From Neobacillus terrae (GTDB lineage Bacteria > Bacillota > Bacilli > Bacillales > Cytobacillaceae), in assembly GCF_011393025.1 (NCBI RefSeq), contig NZ_JAAOEO010000002.1, positions 124,001 through 188,000 on the forward strand: 64,000 bases of DNA, given 5' to 3'. The notes beneath the pieces are model-generated. The model made no database searches and was not told where the DNA came from. It saw only the letters and a list, made by a program, of their open reading frames with translations. The translations under genes and the position numbers were made by a program. This document shows, in pieces, positions 8,474-16,407 of this stretch (the stretch's first letter is position 1; every line of letters starts with the position of its first letter).

Positions 8474-8617
8474 ATGATGCCAATAGTCATTTGTCCCAAA
8501 TGCCAGAAGACTTCGGAGTTAAAAAATGTCCTTACGGCCCAGTCAAACCAAAATGTCATTTATGAATGTCCAAATTGCCATATGACTTTAAAAAATATTG
8601 AAACAAGCAAGGGTTAA
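8474..8617 (+). CDS. 47-residue zinc-ribbon protein
   Basis: A very short gene with a strong ribosome site (AAGAGGTGA) upstream of ATGATG. The product begins MMPIVICPKCQKTSELK and has two knuckles, CPKC and CPNC, about 26 residues apart, the classic four-Cys zinc-ribbon spacing. Apart from the ribbon it is polar and basic. It may bind nucleic acid or another protein. It lies 81 bases ahead of darB on the same strand with no terminator between them, so they may be co-transcribed. I do not recognise a named family. Confidence 0.72.
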   Translation: MMPIVICPKCQKTSELKNVLTAQSNQNVIYECPNCHMTLKNIETSKG

Positions 8618-8698
8618 TATAATCTTAATTAGGACAGTACCCCGGAAACTGTGTTAGAATATATATGTGGTAAAACAAACATTGAGGAGTTTTCGGTG

Positions 8699-9151
8699 AT
8701 GATAAGTCTTCATAGTGGGGAATTTTTGGAGGTTAGTCTTCAAGCTCTGATTATTCCTTCAGAACGTGTTGCGCATGTGCAACTCGGCAACAATCTTGAA
8801 CATGCTTTATTGGTTTTAACAAAGAGTGGTTATACTGCAATTCCCGTTTTGGATCCGCATTATAAACTTCATGGATTGATCAGCACTCCTTTAATTATGG
8901 ACTCGATTCTTGGTCTTGAGAGAATTGAATTTGAGAAGCTAGAAGAAAAACGGGTAGAGGAAATTATGAACACAAGCGTAAAGCGGGTTAAACTTACTGC
9001 ATCGATAAAAGAATGCCTTGAATTATTGATTAATCATCCGTTTCTCTGTGTGGAAAATGAAGAAGGATATTTTGAGGGGATTCTTCCAAGAAGCACAGTC
9101 CTAAACCAATTAAATAGGCATATCAGAAAAGTAAATAAACATGAAGCTTAG
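8699..9151 (+). CDS. darB: CBS-domain c-di-AMP receptor DarB
   Basis: 150 residues, two CBS domains, very close to B. subtilis DarB (YkuL): VAHVQLGNNLEHALLVLTKS, then GYTAIPVLDP, GLERIEFEKL and a second CBS motif FLCVENEEGYFEGI. In B. subtilis DarB binds c-di-AMP and, when free of it, stimulates the (p)ppGpp synthetase Rel and pyruvate carboxylase. TGAGGAG nine bases upstream supports ATG 8699, not the in-frame GTG at 8651. pycA, whose product is a DarB partner in B. subtilis, is missing from its usual place near ftsW in this window. Confidence 0.9.
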   Translation: MISLHSGEFLEVSLQALIIPSERVAHVQLGNNLEHALLVLTKSGYTAIPVLDPHYKLHGLISTPLIMDSILGLERIEFEKLEEKRVEEIMNTSVKRVKLTASIKECLELLINHPFLCVENEEGYFEGILPRSTVLNQLNRHIRKVNKHEA

Positions 9152-9174
9152 GCTCCCTTTAGGGAGCCATTTTA
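9151..9174 (+). terminator. Weak terminator of darB
   Basis: A perfect GGCTCCC-TTTA-GGGAGCC stem-loop, but with only ATTTTAAAT behind it. It probably allows some read-through into the MFS gene. Confidence 0.6.
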
Positions 9175-9191
9175 AATCAAGAGGTGTTGTT

Positions 9192-10712
9192 ATGGGTGCC
9201 CCATTAAAAAAGGCTCTTGCTAAAAATGATGAAAAACAAACGAATCGGCCGCTTGTATTAATATCCGTAATGCTTGCTATGTTCATGGGGGCTATAGAAG
9301 CGACAATTGTTTCAACTGCCATGCCGGCAATTGTAGGAGAATTGGGTGGCTTTACTCTTTATAGCTGGGTGTTCTCTGCTTATCTGCTTATGAATTCAGT
9401 AACAGTCCTTATCTATGGCAAGCTTTCCGATTTGTTTGGCAGAAAACCGATCTTATTTGTCGGAATATTCATATTTCTTGTTGGGTCAATATTATGCGGC
9501 TTTGCGGATTCCATGAAAATGCTAATTATTTTTAGGCTGATTCAGGGATTTGGTGCCGGGGCTGTTACCCCAATAGCAACTACCATAGTAGGAGATATTT
9601 ATACTCAGGAGGAAAGAGCAAAAATCCAGGGATACCTATCAAGTGTATGGGGGATTTCAGCAGTTTTAGGCCCTGCAATTGGAGGATTTCTTGTTCAATA
9701 CGTGAGCTGGCACTATGTTTTTTGGATCAACATTCCTTTAGGTATCCTCTCAATTGCTGGGTTGTATTTTTTCCTAAATGAAAAAGTTGATAAAAGACAG
9801 CATAAGATTGATTATCTTGGTGCCGTTCTGTTAACTGCGGCCATATCTTCCCTTATGCTTATTCTTGTAGAGGGAGGCGCTCACTGGGCCTGGACCTCAT
9901 TTCAGTCCCTTGCATTATTTACTTTGTGTGCAGTTTCGCTGTTCTGGTTTGTTCTGCAGGAAAATCGGGCTGCTGAACCAATGATGCCATTTAATATCTG
10001 GAAAGAGCGATCTATTTTTATTGCTAATCTTACCTCGTTGACAACAGGAATTATACTGATTGGAATTTCGAGTTTTCTTCCGGCTTATGTTCAGGGTGTC
10101 ATGGGAAAGACTCCAATTATAGCAGGTTTTACGCTTACTGCAATGTCAATCGGCTGGCCTATTGCTTCTTCCTTATCAGGCAGAATGCTTATCACAATAG
10201 GCTATCGTATGACTTCTATTATAGGCGGAGGGTTTCTTATAGCAGGCAGCCTTTTCTTTGCATTGATGACAGCTGATTCTGGACCCCTTTGGGCAGCTGC
10301 AGGTTCCTTTCTAGTAGGAGTAGGAATGGGGCTTACCTCTACGGCATTCATCGTTTCTATCCAAAGCACAGTGAACTGGCAGCAAAGAGGGATAGCAACA
10401 GCATCTAATATGTTTATGCGCAATCTTGGAAATACAATAGGAGCTGCATTGTTAGGCGGAATTTTGAATAGCCGGCTGAGCAATTATTTTTCTGGACATG
10501 CTGTTGATGGAGGGAAAAAGCTCCATGTAGATTCCGCCAATCAGCTTCTAAAGGGCAAAGGAAAAAATGAGCTTACCCTTAAGGCAAGAGAAGTACTGCA
10601 GGATGGATTGACACTATCGCTTCATACTGTCTATTATGCTGTACTTGCTGCAGCTGTTATTAGTTTAATCTTAATTATGTTCCTCCCAAGAAAAAGTAAG
10701 GGCTCCGTTTAA
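9192..10712 (+). CDS. DHA2-family (EmrB/QacA-type) drug:proton antiporter
   Basis: 506 residues with about 14 hydrophobic spans. Family signatures are present: GAIEATIVSTAMPAI in span 1, YGKLSDLFGRKP in the loop between spans 2 and 3 (motif A), RLIQGFGAGA, and the motif-C-like stretch GISAVLGPAIGG in span 5. This is the 14-span DHA2 group of multidrug exporters, related to B. subtilis Bmr3 and Mdr; the real substrate is unknown. GAGGTG five bases upstream sets the start at ATG 9192 rather than an in-frame start inside darB. Confidence 0.88.
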   Translation: MGAPLKKALAKNDEKQTNRPLVLISVMLAMFMGAIEATIVSTAMPAIVGELGGFTLYSWVFSAYLLMNSVTVLIYGKLSDLFGRKPILFVGIFIFLVGSILCGFADSMKMLIIFRLIQGFGAGAVTPIATTIVGDIYTQEERAKIQGYLSSVWGISAVLGPAIGGFLVQYVSWHYVFWINIPLGILSIAGLYFFLNEKVDKRQHKIDYLGAVLLTAAISSLMLILVEGGAHWAWTSFQSLALFTLCAVSLFWFVLQENRAAEPMMPFNIWKERSIFIANLTSLTTGIILIGISSFLPAYVQGVMGKTPIIAGFTLTAMSIGWPIASSLSGRMLITIGYRMTSIIGGGFLIAGSLFFALMTADSGPLWAAAGSFLVGVGMGLTSTAFIVSIQSTVNWQQRGIATASNMFMRNLGNTIGAALLGGILNSRLSNYFSGHAVDGGKKLHVDSANQLLKGKGKNELTLKAREVLQDGLTLSLHTVYYAVLAAAVISLILIMFLPRKSKGSV

Positions 10713-10727
10713 AATGGAGCTCTTTTT
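10700..10727 (+). terminator. Terminator of the MFS gene
   Basis: A GGGCTCC/GGAGCTC stem (one G-T pair) overlaps the stop codon and is followed by TTTTT. Confidence 0.78.
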
Positions 10728-10794
10728 GCTTATTAAGTGAACTCCTAAAAGAAATCTTTTATAATTAATGAAAAAATATAAAAAGAGGAATTTG

Positions 10795-11685
10795 ATGTCA
10801 TCACTAAGTGAATTTCAATTATTATCAGTGCTTGCCCAGGAGATGAATATGAGGAAGGCGGCAGAAAGGCTGTTTGTCTCCCAGCCTGCTTTATCTCAGC
10901 GTCTCCAGACGATAGAAAAAGATTGGGGAGCCAAATTATTTATCCGCTCTCAAAAAGGATTGACTCTGACACCTGCTGGTGAGCATGTCATCCAGTTTGT
11001 AGACGAAGTCCTTTTCAAGCAGGAAAGAGTAAGGGAAACAATCCATTCCCTTCAGTCGGAAGTGGCTGGCACACTAAAGATTGCAGTAGCTTCAATAGTG
11101 GGGCTCAACTGGCTTCCACAGGTTTTAAAAAAATTTATAGAGAGATATCCTCAGGCGAAAATATCGCTTATAACAGGATGGAGCAGCGAAATTCTTAAAT
11201 GCATATATGATGATCAAGTACAAATTGGCATAATAAGAGGAACTCCCGATTGGAAGGGGAGAAAAATACATTTATTTCAGGACAGCCTTTATTTGGTGGA
11301 TAAAGAAATAACAAGTCCAGAACAGGTCCTCGAAACTGAACGTCCTTTTATTCAGTTTAAAAGTGATTCCAATTATTTTCAGGAGATTCAGGACTGGTGG
11401 CTTCGGCATTTTAAAACTCCTCCAAGAAGAACGGTTGTGGTAGACCAAATTGAAACCTGTAAACAAATGGCTTTCAATGGCATTGGATACGCAATCCTGC
11501 CTGCTATTACACTTAACGGAGCTGAAAAAGATATTTTTAAAATCCCGCTTCATGATGAGCATGGTTTGCCTCTTAAACGAGACACATGGCTTTTGGGATA
11601 TGAATCTTCTTTTCAGCTAAAACAGGTCCAGGCTTTTGTAGAGGTTGTTAAAGAACATATTGAAGAAACAGAAAAGATGCAGTAA
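10795..11685 (+). CDS. ccpC: LysR-type regulator CcpC
   Basis: 296 residues. The N-terminal winged helix (NMRKAAERLFVSQPALSQRL) and the effector-binding domain (ITGWSSEILK, IGIIRGTPDWKGR, QFKSDSNYFQEIQ, VDQIETCKQMA) match B. subtilis CcpC almost word for word. CcpC represses citB (aconitase) and citZ (citrate synthase), with citrate as effector. AGAGGAA places the start at ATG 10795; an in-frame ATG at 10768 lies two bases after the TATAAT -10 (10760-10765) and cannot be used from that promoter. It follows darB as in B. subtilis, with an MFS gene inserted between. Confidence 0.93.
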   Translation: MSSLSEFQLLSVLAQEMNMRKAAERLFVSQPALSQRLQTIEKDWGAKLFIRSQKGLTLTPAGEHVIQFVDEVLFKQERVRETIHSLQSEVAGTLKIAVASIVGLNWLPQVLKKFIERYPQAKISLITGWSSEILKCIYDDQVQIGIIRGTPDWKGRKIHLFQDSLYLVDKEITSPEQVLETERPFIQFKSDSNYFQEIQDWWLRHFKTPPRRTVVVDQIETCKQMAFNGIGYAILPAITLNGAEKDIFKIPLHDEHGLPLKRDTWLLGYESSFQLKQVQAFVEVVKEHIEETEKMQ

Positions 11686-11755
11686 TTTATCTTGTTTTAA
11701 CTTCTTTTATTTGTTAAAGTGTTTTTTAGCAAATCAGATTTTTTTACACCAATTG

Positions 11756-11784
11756 TTGTGAAGAAAAACTGGGTATTTTATACA
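11756..11784 (+). promoter_or_regulatory. Sigma-A promoter of dapH
   Basis: TTGTGA, a 17-base spacer and TATACA, followed by GGAGGG and the dapH ATG. Confidence 0.6.
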
Positions 11785-11800
11785 TAATGGAGGGTTTTGC

Positions 11801-12511
11801 ATGAAAATGATGGATGCAAATGAGATAATTTCTTTTATACAAAACAGCAAAAAAGCAACACCTGTAAAGGTTTATGTTAAGGGTGAGCTTGACGGGCTTG
11901 ATTTCGGAAGTTCCGCAAAAACTTTTATAACTGGAAATACTGGAGTAGTTTTTGGAGAGTGGTCAGAGATTGCTCCGGTTCTTGAAGAAAATCAGTCAAA
12001 AATTGAGGATTATGTTGTGGAAAATGACCGCCGTAATTCTGCTATTCCTCTGCTAGATATGAAAAATATTAAGGCTCGCATTGAACCGGGCGCTATTATC
12101 CGAGATCAAGTAGAAATCGGCGAAAATGCTGTAATTATGATGGGGGCATCTATTAATATTGGTGCTATAATTGGAGAAGGTACCATGATTGACATGAATG
12201 TTGTTCTTGGAGGCCGTGCTACTGTAGGTAAAAACTGCCACATCGGCGCAGGAACAGTTCTTGCAGGTGTAATTGAGCCGCCTTCTGCCAAGCCGGTTAT
12301 CGTGGAAGATGATGTCCTGATTGGGGCAAATGCAGTGGTACTTGAAGGAGTAACAATTGGTAAAGGGGCTGTTGTAGCAGCTGGTGCGATTGTTATTGAT
12401 GATGTAGCTCCTTATACAGTGGTTGCGGGTACACCGGCAAGAAAAATAAAAGACATTGACGAAAAAACCAAGTCAAAAACAGAAATTAAGCAGGAACTTC
12501 GTCAGCTTTAA
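11801..12511 (+). CDS. dapH: Tetrahydrodipicolinate N-acetyltransferase
   Basis: 236 residues, the same length as B. subtilis DapH (YkuQ). An N-terminal alpha/beta domain precedes a left-handed parallel beta-helix of hexapeptide repeats ([30 protein letters not shown]). The enzyme acetylates tetrahydrodipicolinate with acetyl-CoA, the first step of the acetylase branch to meso-diaminopimelate and lysine, in the cytosol. GGAGGG precedes the ATG. A terminator and a 178-base repeat separate it from dapL, the next enzyme of the pathway. Confidence 0.94.
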   Translation: MKMMDANEIISFIQNSKKATPVKVYVKGELDGLDFGSSAKTFITGNTGVVFGEWSEIAPVLEENQSKIEDYVVENDRRNSAIPLLDMKNIKARIEPGAIIRDQVEIGENAVIMMGASINIGAIIGEGTMIDMNVVLGGRATVGKNCHIGAGTVLAGVIEPPSAKPVIVEDDVLIGANAVVLEGVTIGKGAVVAAGAIVIDDVAPYTVVAGTPARKIKDIDEKTKSKTEIKQELRQL

Positions 12512-12545
12512 TAGAAACTAAAATATGGCTTAAGCGAGGGCCAGA

Positions 12546-12576
12546 TAAAGCGTGGAAGCTCTCCACGCTTTATTTT
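12546..12576 (+). terminator. Terminator between dapH and dapL
   Basis: TAAAGCGTGGA/TCCACGCTTTA stem followed by TTTT. Unless read through, it uncouples dapL from dapH. Confidence 0.82.
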
Positions 12577-12753
12577 CGTTTAGGAAATTACACATTTTTA
12601 CCTTGTGGATAACTCCGAACTAGGTTATTGTAATCTAGCTCCAGCGCCCAGCCCCTCGGGGTCATAAGCCAAATCACTTCAGAAATCAGGATTTCCTACG
12701 TGATTTGTCTTATGCCTGTTGGGGCTAACCAGGGCGCTTGCGCCTTTTGTTCT
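12576..12753. repeat. Interspersed nested-palindrome repeat A, copy 1
   Basis: A 178-base element nearly identical to 25868-26045. It folds back on itself: GCGCCC near the 5' side pairs with GGGCGC near the 3' side, AGCCCC with GGGGCT, CATAAG with CTTATG, and AAATCAC with GTGATTT around a central AGAAATCAGGATTTCCT. It starts directly behind a terminator hairpin, as does copy 2. No reading frame is present. It resembles the non-autonomous MITE-like repeats common in Bacillus genomes. Confidence 0.9.
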
Positions 12754-12820
12754 TATATTGAAAAATATTTTTAAGGTGCGCTAAACAGCGCCCGCATTTA
12801 TCTTGAAAGTGGGAATACAT

Positions 12821-13939
12821 ATGGACACTTTTGTAAAAATAAGAAGAGACCTTCATCAAATACCGGAGCTTGGATTTAGGGAGTTTAAAACACAGGAGTA
12901 TCTTCTATCATACCTTCAGAAACTTCCACAGGACAGAATGGTAATTAAAAAATGGAAAACCGGATTGTTTGTTATGCTTCACGGTTTAAAACCAACAAAA
13001 ACAATTGGATACAGGGCAGATATTGATGGACTGCCAATTGAAGAAGAGACCGGATTATCCTTTTCTTCAACTCATTTAGGCCAAATGCATGCCTGTGGCC
13101 ATGATTTTCATATGAGCATCGCGCTGGGAATCCTATCCTTTTTCGCTGAAAATCCAATTAAAGACAATCTTCTCTTTATCTTTCAGCCGGCCGAAGAAGG
13201 GCCAGGCGGAGCCGAACCGATGCTCCAATCAGATATTATGGATGCATGGAAGCCTGATATGATTATGGCTCTGCATATTGCCCCAGAGTACCCGGCAGGG
13301 ACCATTGCGCTGAAGGAAGGGCTTTTGTTTGCTAATACATCAGAGCTTTTTATAGATTTAAAAGGAAAAGGCGGACATGCGGCCTATCCTCATCAGACAA
13401 ACGATATGGTTATTGCTGCTTGTTCACTTGTCACTCAGCTCCAGACCATTGTTTCACGAAATATTGATCCTCTAGATAGTGCAGTTGTAACTGTTGGAAA
13501 AATAACAGGGGGCACAGTCCAAAATATTATTGCCGAACGGGCAAGGCTGGAAGGTACAATTAGAACACTATCCCCTGATTCCATGGCAAAGGTTAAAAAG
13601 AGAATTGAAGCATTGGTAAAAGGGATTGAAGCTGGCTATGAATGTGAATGTACTATCGATTATGGTGCAATGTATTACCAGGTGTATAATGACCATCAGC
13701 TTACCAAAGAATTTATGGATTTTGCCAAAAAGAATCCTGATATGGAGTTAGTTGAATGTAAGGAAGCAATGACTGGTGAGGATTTTGGATACATGCTTAA
13801 AGAAATTCCAGGCTTTATGTTTTGGCTTGGAGTCAATTCACCATTCGGCCTTCATCATTCAAAACTGAATCCGGATGAAACGGCCATTGAAAAAGCGGTT
13901 GCTTTTATATCCTCCTACTTAATGGACAAAGGAAACTAA
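12821..13939 (+). CDS. dapL: N-acetyl-diaminopimelate deacetylase
   Basis: 372 residues, an M20D-family amidohydrolase matching B. subtilis YkuR. Metal and active-site motifs are HACGHDFHM (near residue 90), [31 protein letters not shown] and [11 protein letters not shown]. It removes the acetyl group from N-acetyl-LL-diaminopimelate in lysine and cell-wall synthesis. The start is set at ATG 12821, where homology begins; the ribosome site (AAAGTGGGAA) is weak. In B. subtilis it is next to dapH. Here 309 bases with a terminator and a repeat lie between, so dapL may need its own promoter or read-through. Confidence 0.92.
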   Translation: MDTFVKIRRDLHQIPELGFREFKTQEYLLSYLQKLPQDRMVIKKWKTGLFVMLHGLKPTKTIGYRADIDGLPIEEETGLSFSSTHLGQMHACGHDFHMSIALGILSFFAENPIKDNLLFIFQPAEEGPGGAEPMLQSDIMDAWKPDMIMALHIAPEYPAGTIALKEGLLFANTSELFIDLKGKGGHAAYPHQTNDMVIAACSLVTQLQTIVSRNIDPLDSAVVTVGKITGGTVQNIIAERARLEGTIRTLSPDSMAKVKKRIEALVKGIEAGYECECTIDYGAMYYQVYNDHQLTKEFMDFAKKNPDMELVECKEAMTGEDFGYMLKEIPGFMFWLGVNSPFGLHHSKLNPDETAIEKAVAFISSYLMDKGN

Positions 13940-14099
13940 GGTTGGGATATGCATATTATTTTCCTATTTTGCCTTAGAGTGGTAGAATTTAAGGGAAATA
14001 TGTAACACAAAATCTTTCATTTATTTCGTTTATTTAAATTAAAAATAGGGCAAACCAATAAATGGAGTTTTAAATTGTAATTGATAATAAATACTTATT

Positions 14100-14149
14100 T
14101 AAATTAATTATAATTTAATATTGACTCAAAATAATTGTTGTTCTATAAT
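14100..14149 (+). promoter_or_regulatory. Strong sigma-A promoter of ykuU with A/T dyad
   Basis: TTGACT (14121-14126), a 17-base spacer and TATAAT (14144-14149). Just upstream, TAAATTA-ATTA-TAATTTA (14100-14117) is an inverted repeat that could bind a metal or peroxide regulator (Fur/PerR-like), but it is not a clear match to either consensus. Confidence 0.75.
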
Positions 14150-14206
14150 GAATTTGTCCAGTAGTGGTAATCAAATTTGCCATAAAAAATTTTTGGAGGG
14201 ATAAAC

Positions 14207-14755
14207 ATGCCAGAACGTATGGTTGCAAAACAAGCACCAAGATTTGAAATGGATGCAGTAATGCCTAATAAGGAATTTGGAAAAGTAAGTCTTGAAGAAA
14301 ACATGAAAAACGATAAATGGACTGTATTATTCTTCTATCCAATGGACTTCACATTTGTATGTCCAACAGAAATCACAGCTCTTTCTGATCGTTTTGATGA
14401 ATTCGAAGATCTTGATGCAGTAGTTATTGGTGCATCAACTGATACTATCCACACACACTTAGCTTGGATTAACACAGACCGCAAAGAAAACGGACTAGGA
14501 GACGTTAAATATCCGCTTGCTGCTGATACTAACCATGTTGTAGCTCGTGATTACGGCGTTTTAATCGAAGAAGAAGGTGTTGCACTTCGTGGCTTGTTCA
14601 TTATCAGCCCAGAAGGCGAACTAATGTATTCTGTAGTTAACCACAATAATATCGGACGTGACGTTGACGAAACATTGCGTGTGCTTCAAGCGCTTCAAAC
14701 AGGCGGCCTTTGCCCTGCAAACTGGAAGCCAGGACAAGCTACATTAAACGTTTAA
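14207..14755 (+). CDS. ykuU: Typical 2-Cys peroxiredoxin YkuU
   Basis: 182 residues of the AhpC/Prx family. The peroxidatic Cys is in DFTFVCPTE (near residue 51) and the resolving Cys in GLCPANW (near residue 170). It reduces peroxides in the cytosol and is recycled by a thioredoxin-like partner. Near-identity to B. subtilis YkuU is evident (FFYPMDFTFVCPTEIT, STDTIHTHLAWINTDRK). The gene has a strong promoter and ribosome site (TTGGAGGGA), suggesting high expression. ykuV follows 68 bases downstream. Confidence 0.95.
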   Translation: MPERMVAKQAPRFEMDAVMPNKEFGKVSLEENMKNDKWTVLFFYPMDFTFVCPTEITALSDRFDEFEDLDAVVIGASTDTIHTHLAWINTDRKENGLGDVKYPLAADTNHVVARDYGVLIEEEGVALRGLFIISPEGELMYSVVNHNNIGRDVDETLRVLQALQTGGLCPANWKPGQATLNV

Positions 14756-14766
14756 TTTGTTTTGCT

Positions 14767-14799
14767 GGGCCTAACCCGAATGTGTTAGGCCCTTCTTTG
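14767..14799 (+). terminator. Hairpin between ykuU and ykuV
   Basis: A perfect GGGCCTAAC/GTTAGGCCC stem followed by TTCTTTGT. The T-tract is broken, so partial read-through into ykuV is likely. Confidence 0.72.
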
Positions 14800-14823
14800 T
14801 AATAAAGAAAGGGAGGGTACAAG

Positions 14824-15279
14824 ATGAAATTACGTGAGCCAATGCCTGAACTTGCCGGAGCTACAGAGTGGCTGAACGGACAAGTGTCAAAAGATGAGTT
14901 GATCGGTGAAAAGCCTACATTAATCCACTTCTGGTCTATCAGCTGCCACCTTTGTAAGGAAGCTATGCCTCAGGTTAACCAATTCCGGGATGATTACAAG
15001 GAAAAGCTTAATGTTGTTGCAGTTCATATGCCAAGATCTGAAAACGACCTTAACATAGAGGATATAAAGAAGGTCGCTGCCGAGCATGGGATTACACAGC
15101 CAATTTTCGTTGACAGCGAGCATAAGCTGACTGAAACCTTTGAAAATCAATATGTACCTGCATACTATGTATTTGATCGTGAAGGAAACCTTCGCCATTT
15201 CCAGGCCGGAGGAAGCGGTATGAAAATGCTTGAAAAAAGAGTAAACCGTGTCTTGGACGAATTGGAGAAAACCGAATAA
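14824..15279 (+). CDS. ykuV: Thioredoxin-like thiol-disulfide oxidoreductase YkuV
   Basis: 151 residues with a thioredoxin fold and a CHLC active site in HFWSISCHLCKEAMPQ (near residue 40), and the cis-Pro loop VPAYYVF. It has no signal peptide and so is cytosolic. B. subtilis YkuV is a dithiol-disulfide oxidoreductase encoded beside YkuU, and its location suggests it may reduce that peroxiredoxin. GGGAGGG precedes the ATG. Confidence 0.93.
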   Translation: MKLREPMPELAGATEWLNGQVSKDELIGEKPTLIHFWSISCHLCKEAMPQVNQFRDDYKEKLNVVAVHMPRSENDLNIEDIKKVAAEHGITQPIFVDSEHKLTETFENQYVPAYYVFDREGNLRHFQAGGSGMKMLEKRVNRVLDELEKTE

Positions 15280-15288
15280 GGATTTTTT

Positions 15289-15326
15289 AAAAGTTGTCTG
15301 TGCAAAACAGGCAACTTTTATTTTTT
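15289..15326 (+). terminator. Terminator of ykuV
   Basis: A long AAAAGTTGTCTG/CAGGCAACTTTT stem (one G-T pair) followed by ATTTTTT. Confidence 0.88.
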
Positions 15327-15390
15327 GTATGGATGTAACTTTCACCCCTTGGTTTCGTCATTATAAATAAATGATAACAGGGGTGCCAAT

Positions 15391-16254
15391 GTGAAAAGAC
15401 TTTTCTCTATCTTTATTTTGGTGTTTTTAATGCTTTCAGGCTGTAGTTCTAATCAGGAAGATAGTAAAGTATCCACTGAGAAAATGGATAAGGCAGGAAG
15501 CAGTTCAAAATCATCATTACAGAATTCTGCACCACCAAAAGAACAGCAGCAGGAAGAAAAAAAAGAAATGCCAAATCGAATGGTCATTTATCATGCAGAA
15601 TTGGAGCTCCGGGTAAAGAATTTCGAAAAAACTGTCACATGGCTTGAACAACGTGCAACTGCTTTTGGCGGCTATGTCATTGACTCCAATGTATCAAAAG
15701 AGGGCAAAGAGCAGATTAATGGCACTCTTACAATTCGAGTACCACAAAAACATTTCCAGGAGTTTTTGAATGATGCCGAGGGTAAATCAGAAGTTCTTAA
15801 TCGGCAGGTGACAGGGCAGGATGTTTCGGAGGAATATGTTGATCTGGAATCAAGGCTGAGATCGAAGAAGGCGGTGGAAGCCCGGTTGTTGGAGTTTATG
15901 AAAAACGCCGCTAAAACGGAGGACTTATTGAAAATATCGTCTGATCTTTCTTCGGTCCAGGAGGAAATAGAAAAACTGGAAGGGAAAATCAATTTTCTTA
16001 GAAACCAAACGGATTATTCAACTGTCACCATCACTTTAAATGAATCTAAAGTCATTGTGCCTCACCTCGATAAAAAATTAAATACATGGGAAAGAATTAA
16101 AAAACAATTTGTATTGAGTGCCAATGGTTTATTGACAGTGTTATCAGGGCTTGCTGTATTCTTGATCGGGAATATTCCTGTATTTACAGTTCTTTTTATC
16201 TTGGTCGCAAGCATGTTTCTCTTTTATAAAAAAATAAAGAAAAAGAATAATTAG
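15391..16254 (+). CDS. DUF4349 lipoprotein with C-terminal membrane anchor
   Basis: 287 residues with a lipoprotein signal (FILVFLMLSGC, lipobox LSGC, Cys near residue 19). A polar linker of about 45 residues, rich in Ser, Lys, Gln and Glu, follows. The DUF4349 core (about 65-225) has the pattern YHAELELRV, FGGYV, LTIRVPQ, a coiled-coil stretch near residues 175-200 and DYSTVTITL. A hydrophobic segment lies near 245-275. It is anchored to the outer face of the membrane at both ends; the function of the family is unknown. It starts at GTG with AGGGGTG five bases upstream. Confidence 0.84.
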   Translation: MKRLFSIFILVFLMLSGCSSNQEDSKVSTEKMDKAGSSSKSSLQNSAPPKEQQQEEKKEMPNRMVIYHAELELRVKNFEKTVTWLEQRATAFGGYVIDSNVSKEGKEQINGTLTIRVPQKHFQEFLNDAEGKSEVLNRQVTGQDVSEEYVDLESRLRSKKAVEARLLEFMKNAAKTEDLLKISSDLSSVQEEIEKLEGKINFLRNQTDYSTVTITLNESKVIVPHLDKKLNTWERIKKQFVLSANGLLTVLSGLAVFLIGNIPVFTVLFILVASMFLFYKKIKKKNN

Positions 16255-16344
16255 AAAACTTATTCTTATTGTTTAGGTCCTTTAGTTTAGCACGACCTTC
16301 CGCGGGTATTTCTATACTGGAGGGCCTATTCTTGCTTAATGGAC

Positions 16345-16362
16345 TTGTGAAAGATATCACAG
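16345..16362 (+). promoter_or_regulatory. Rex-type operator of the cytochrome bd operon
   Basis: TTGTGAAAGATATCACAG matches the Gram-positive Rex consensus TTGTGAANNNNTTCACAA with two mismatches. It lies about 46 bases before the ribosome site. Rex senses NADH/NAD+ and represses cydABCD in B. subtilis, so the oxidase here is probably induced when NADH builds up at low oxygen. Confidence 0.75.
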
Positions 16363-16407
16363 TTGCTAGTCTACATAAGCATTTTTTATGACAGGGGGAA
16401 TTTGAAT

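Noticed and set aside
14088..14117. A Fur or PerR box before ykuU
   Set aside because: TTGATAATAAATACTTATT and the TAAATTA/TAATTTA dyad resemble these sites, but neither matches a 7-1-7 consensus well enough to name the regulator.
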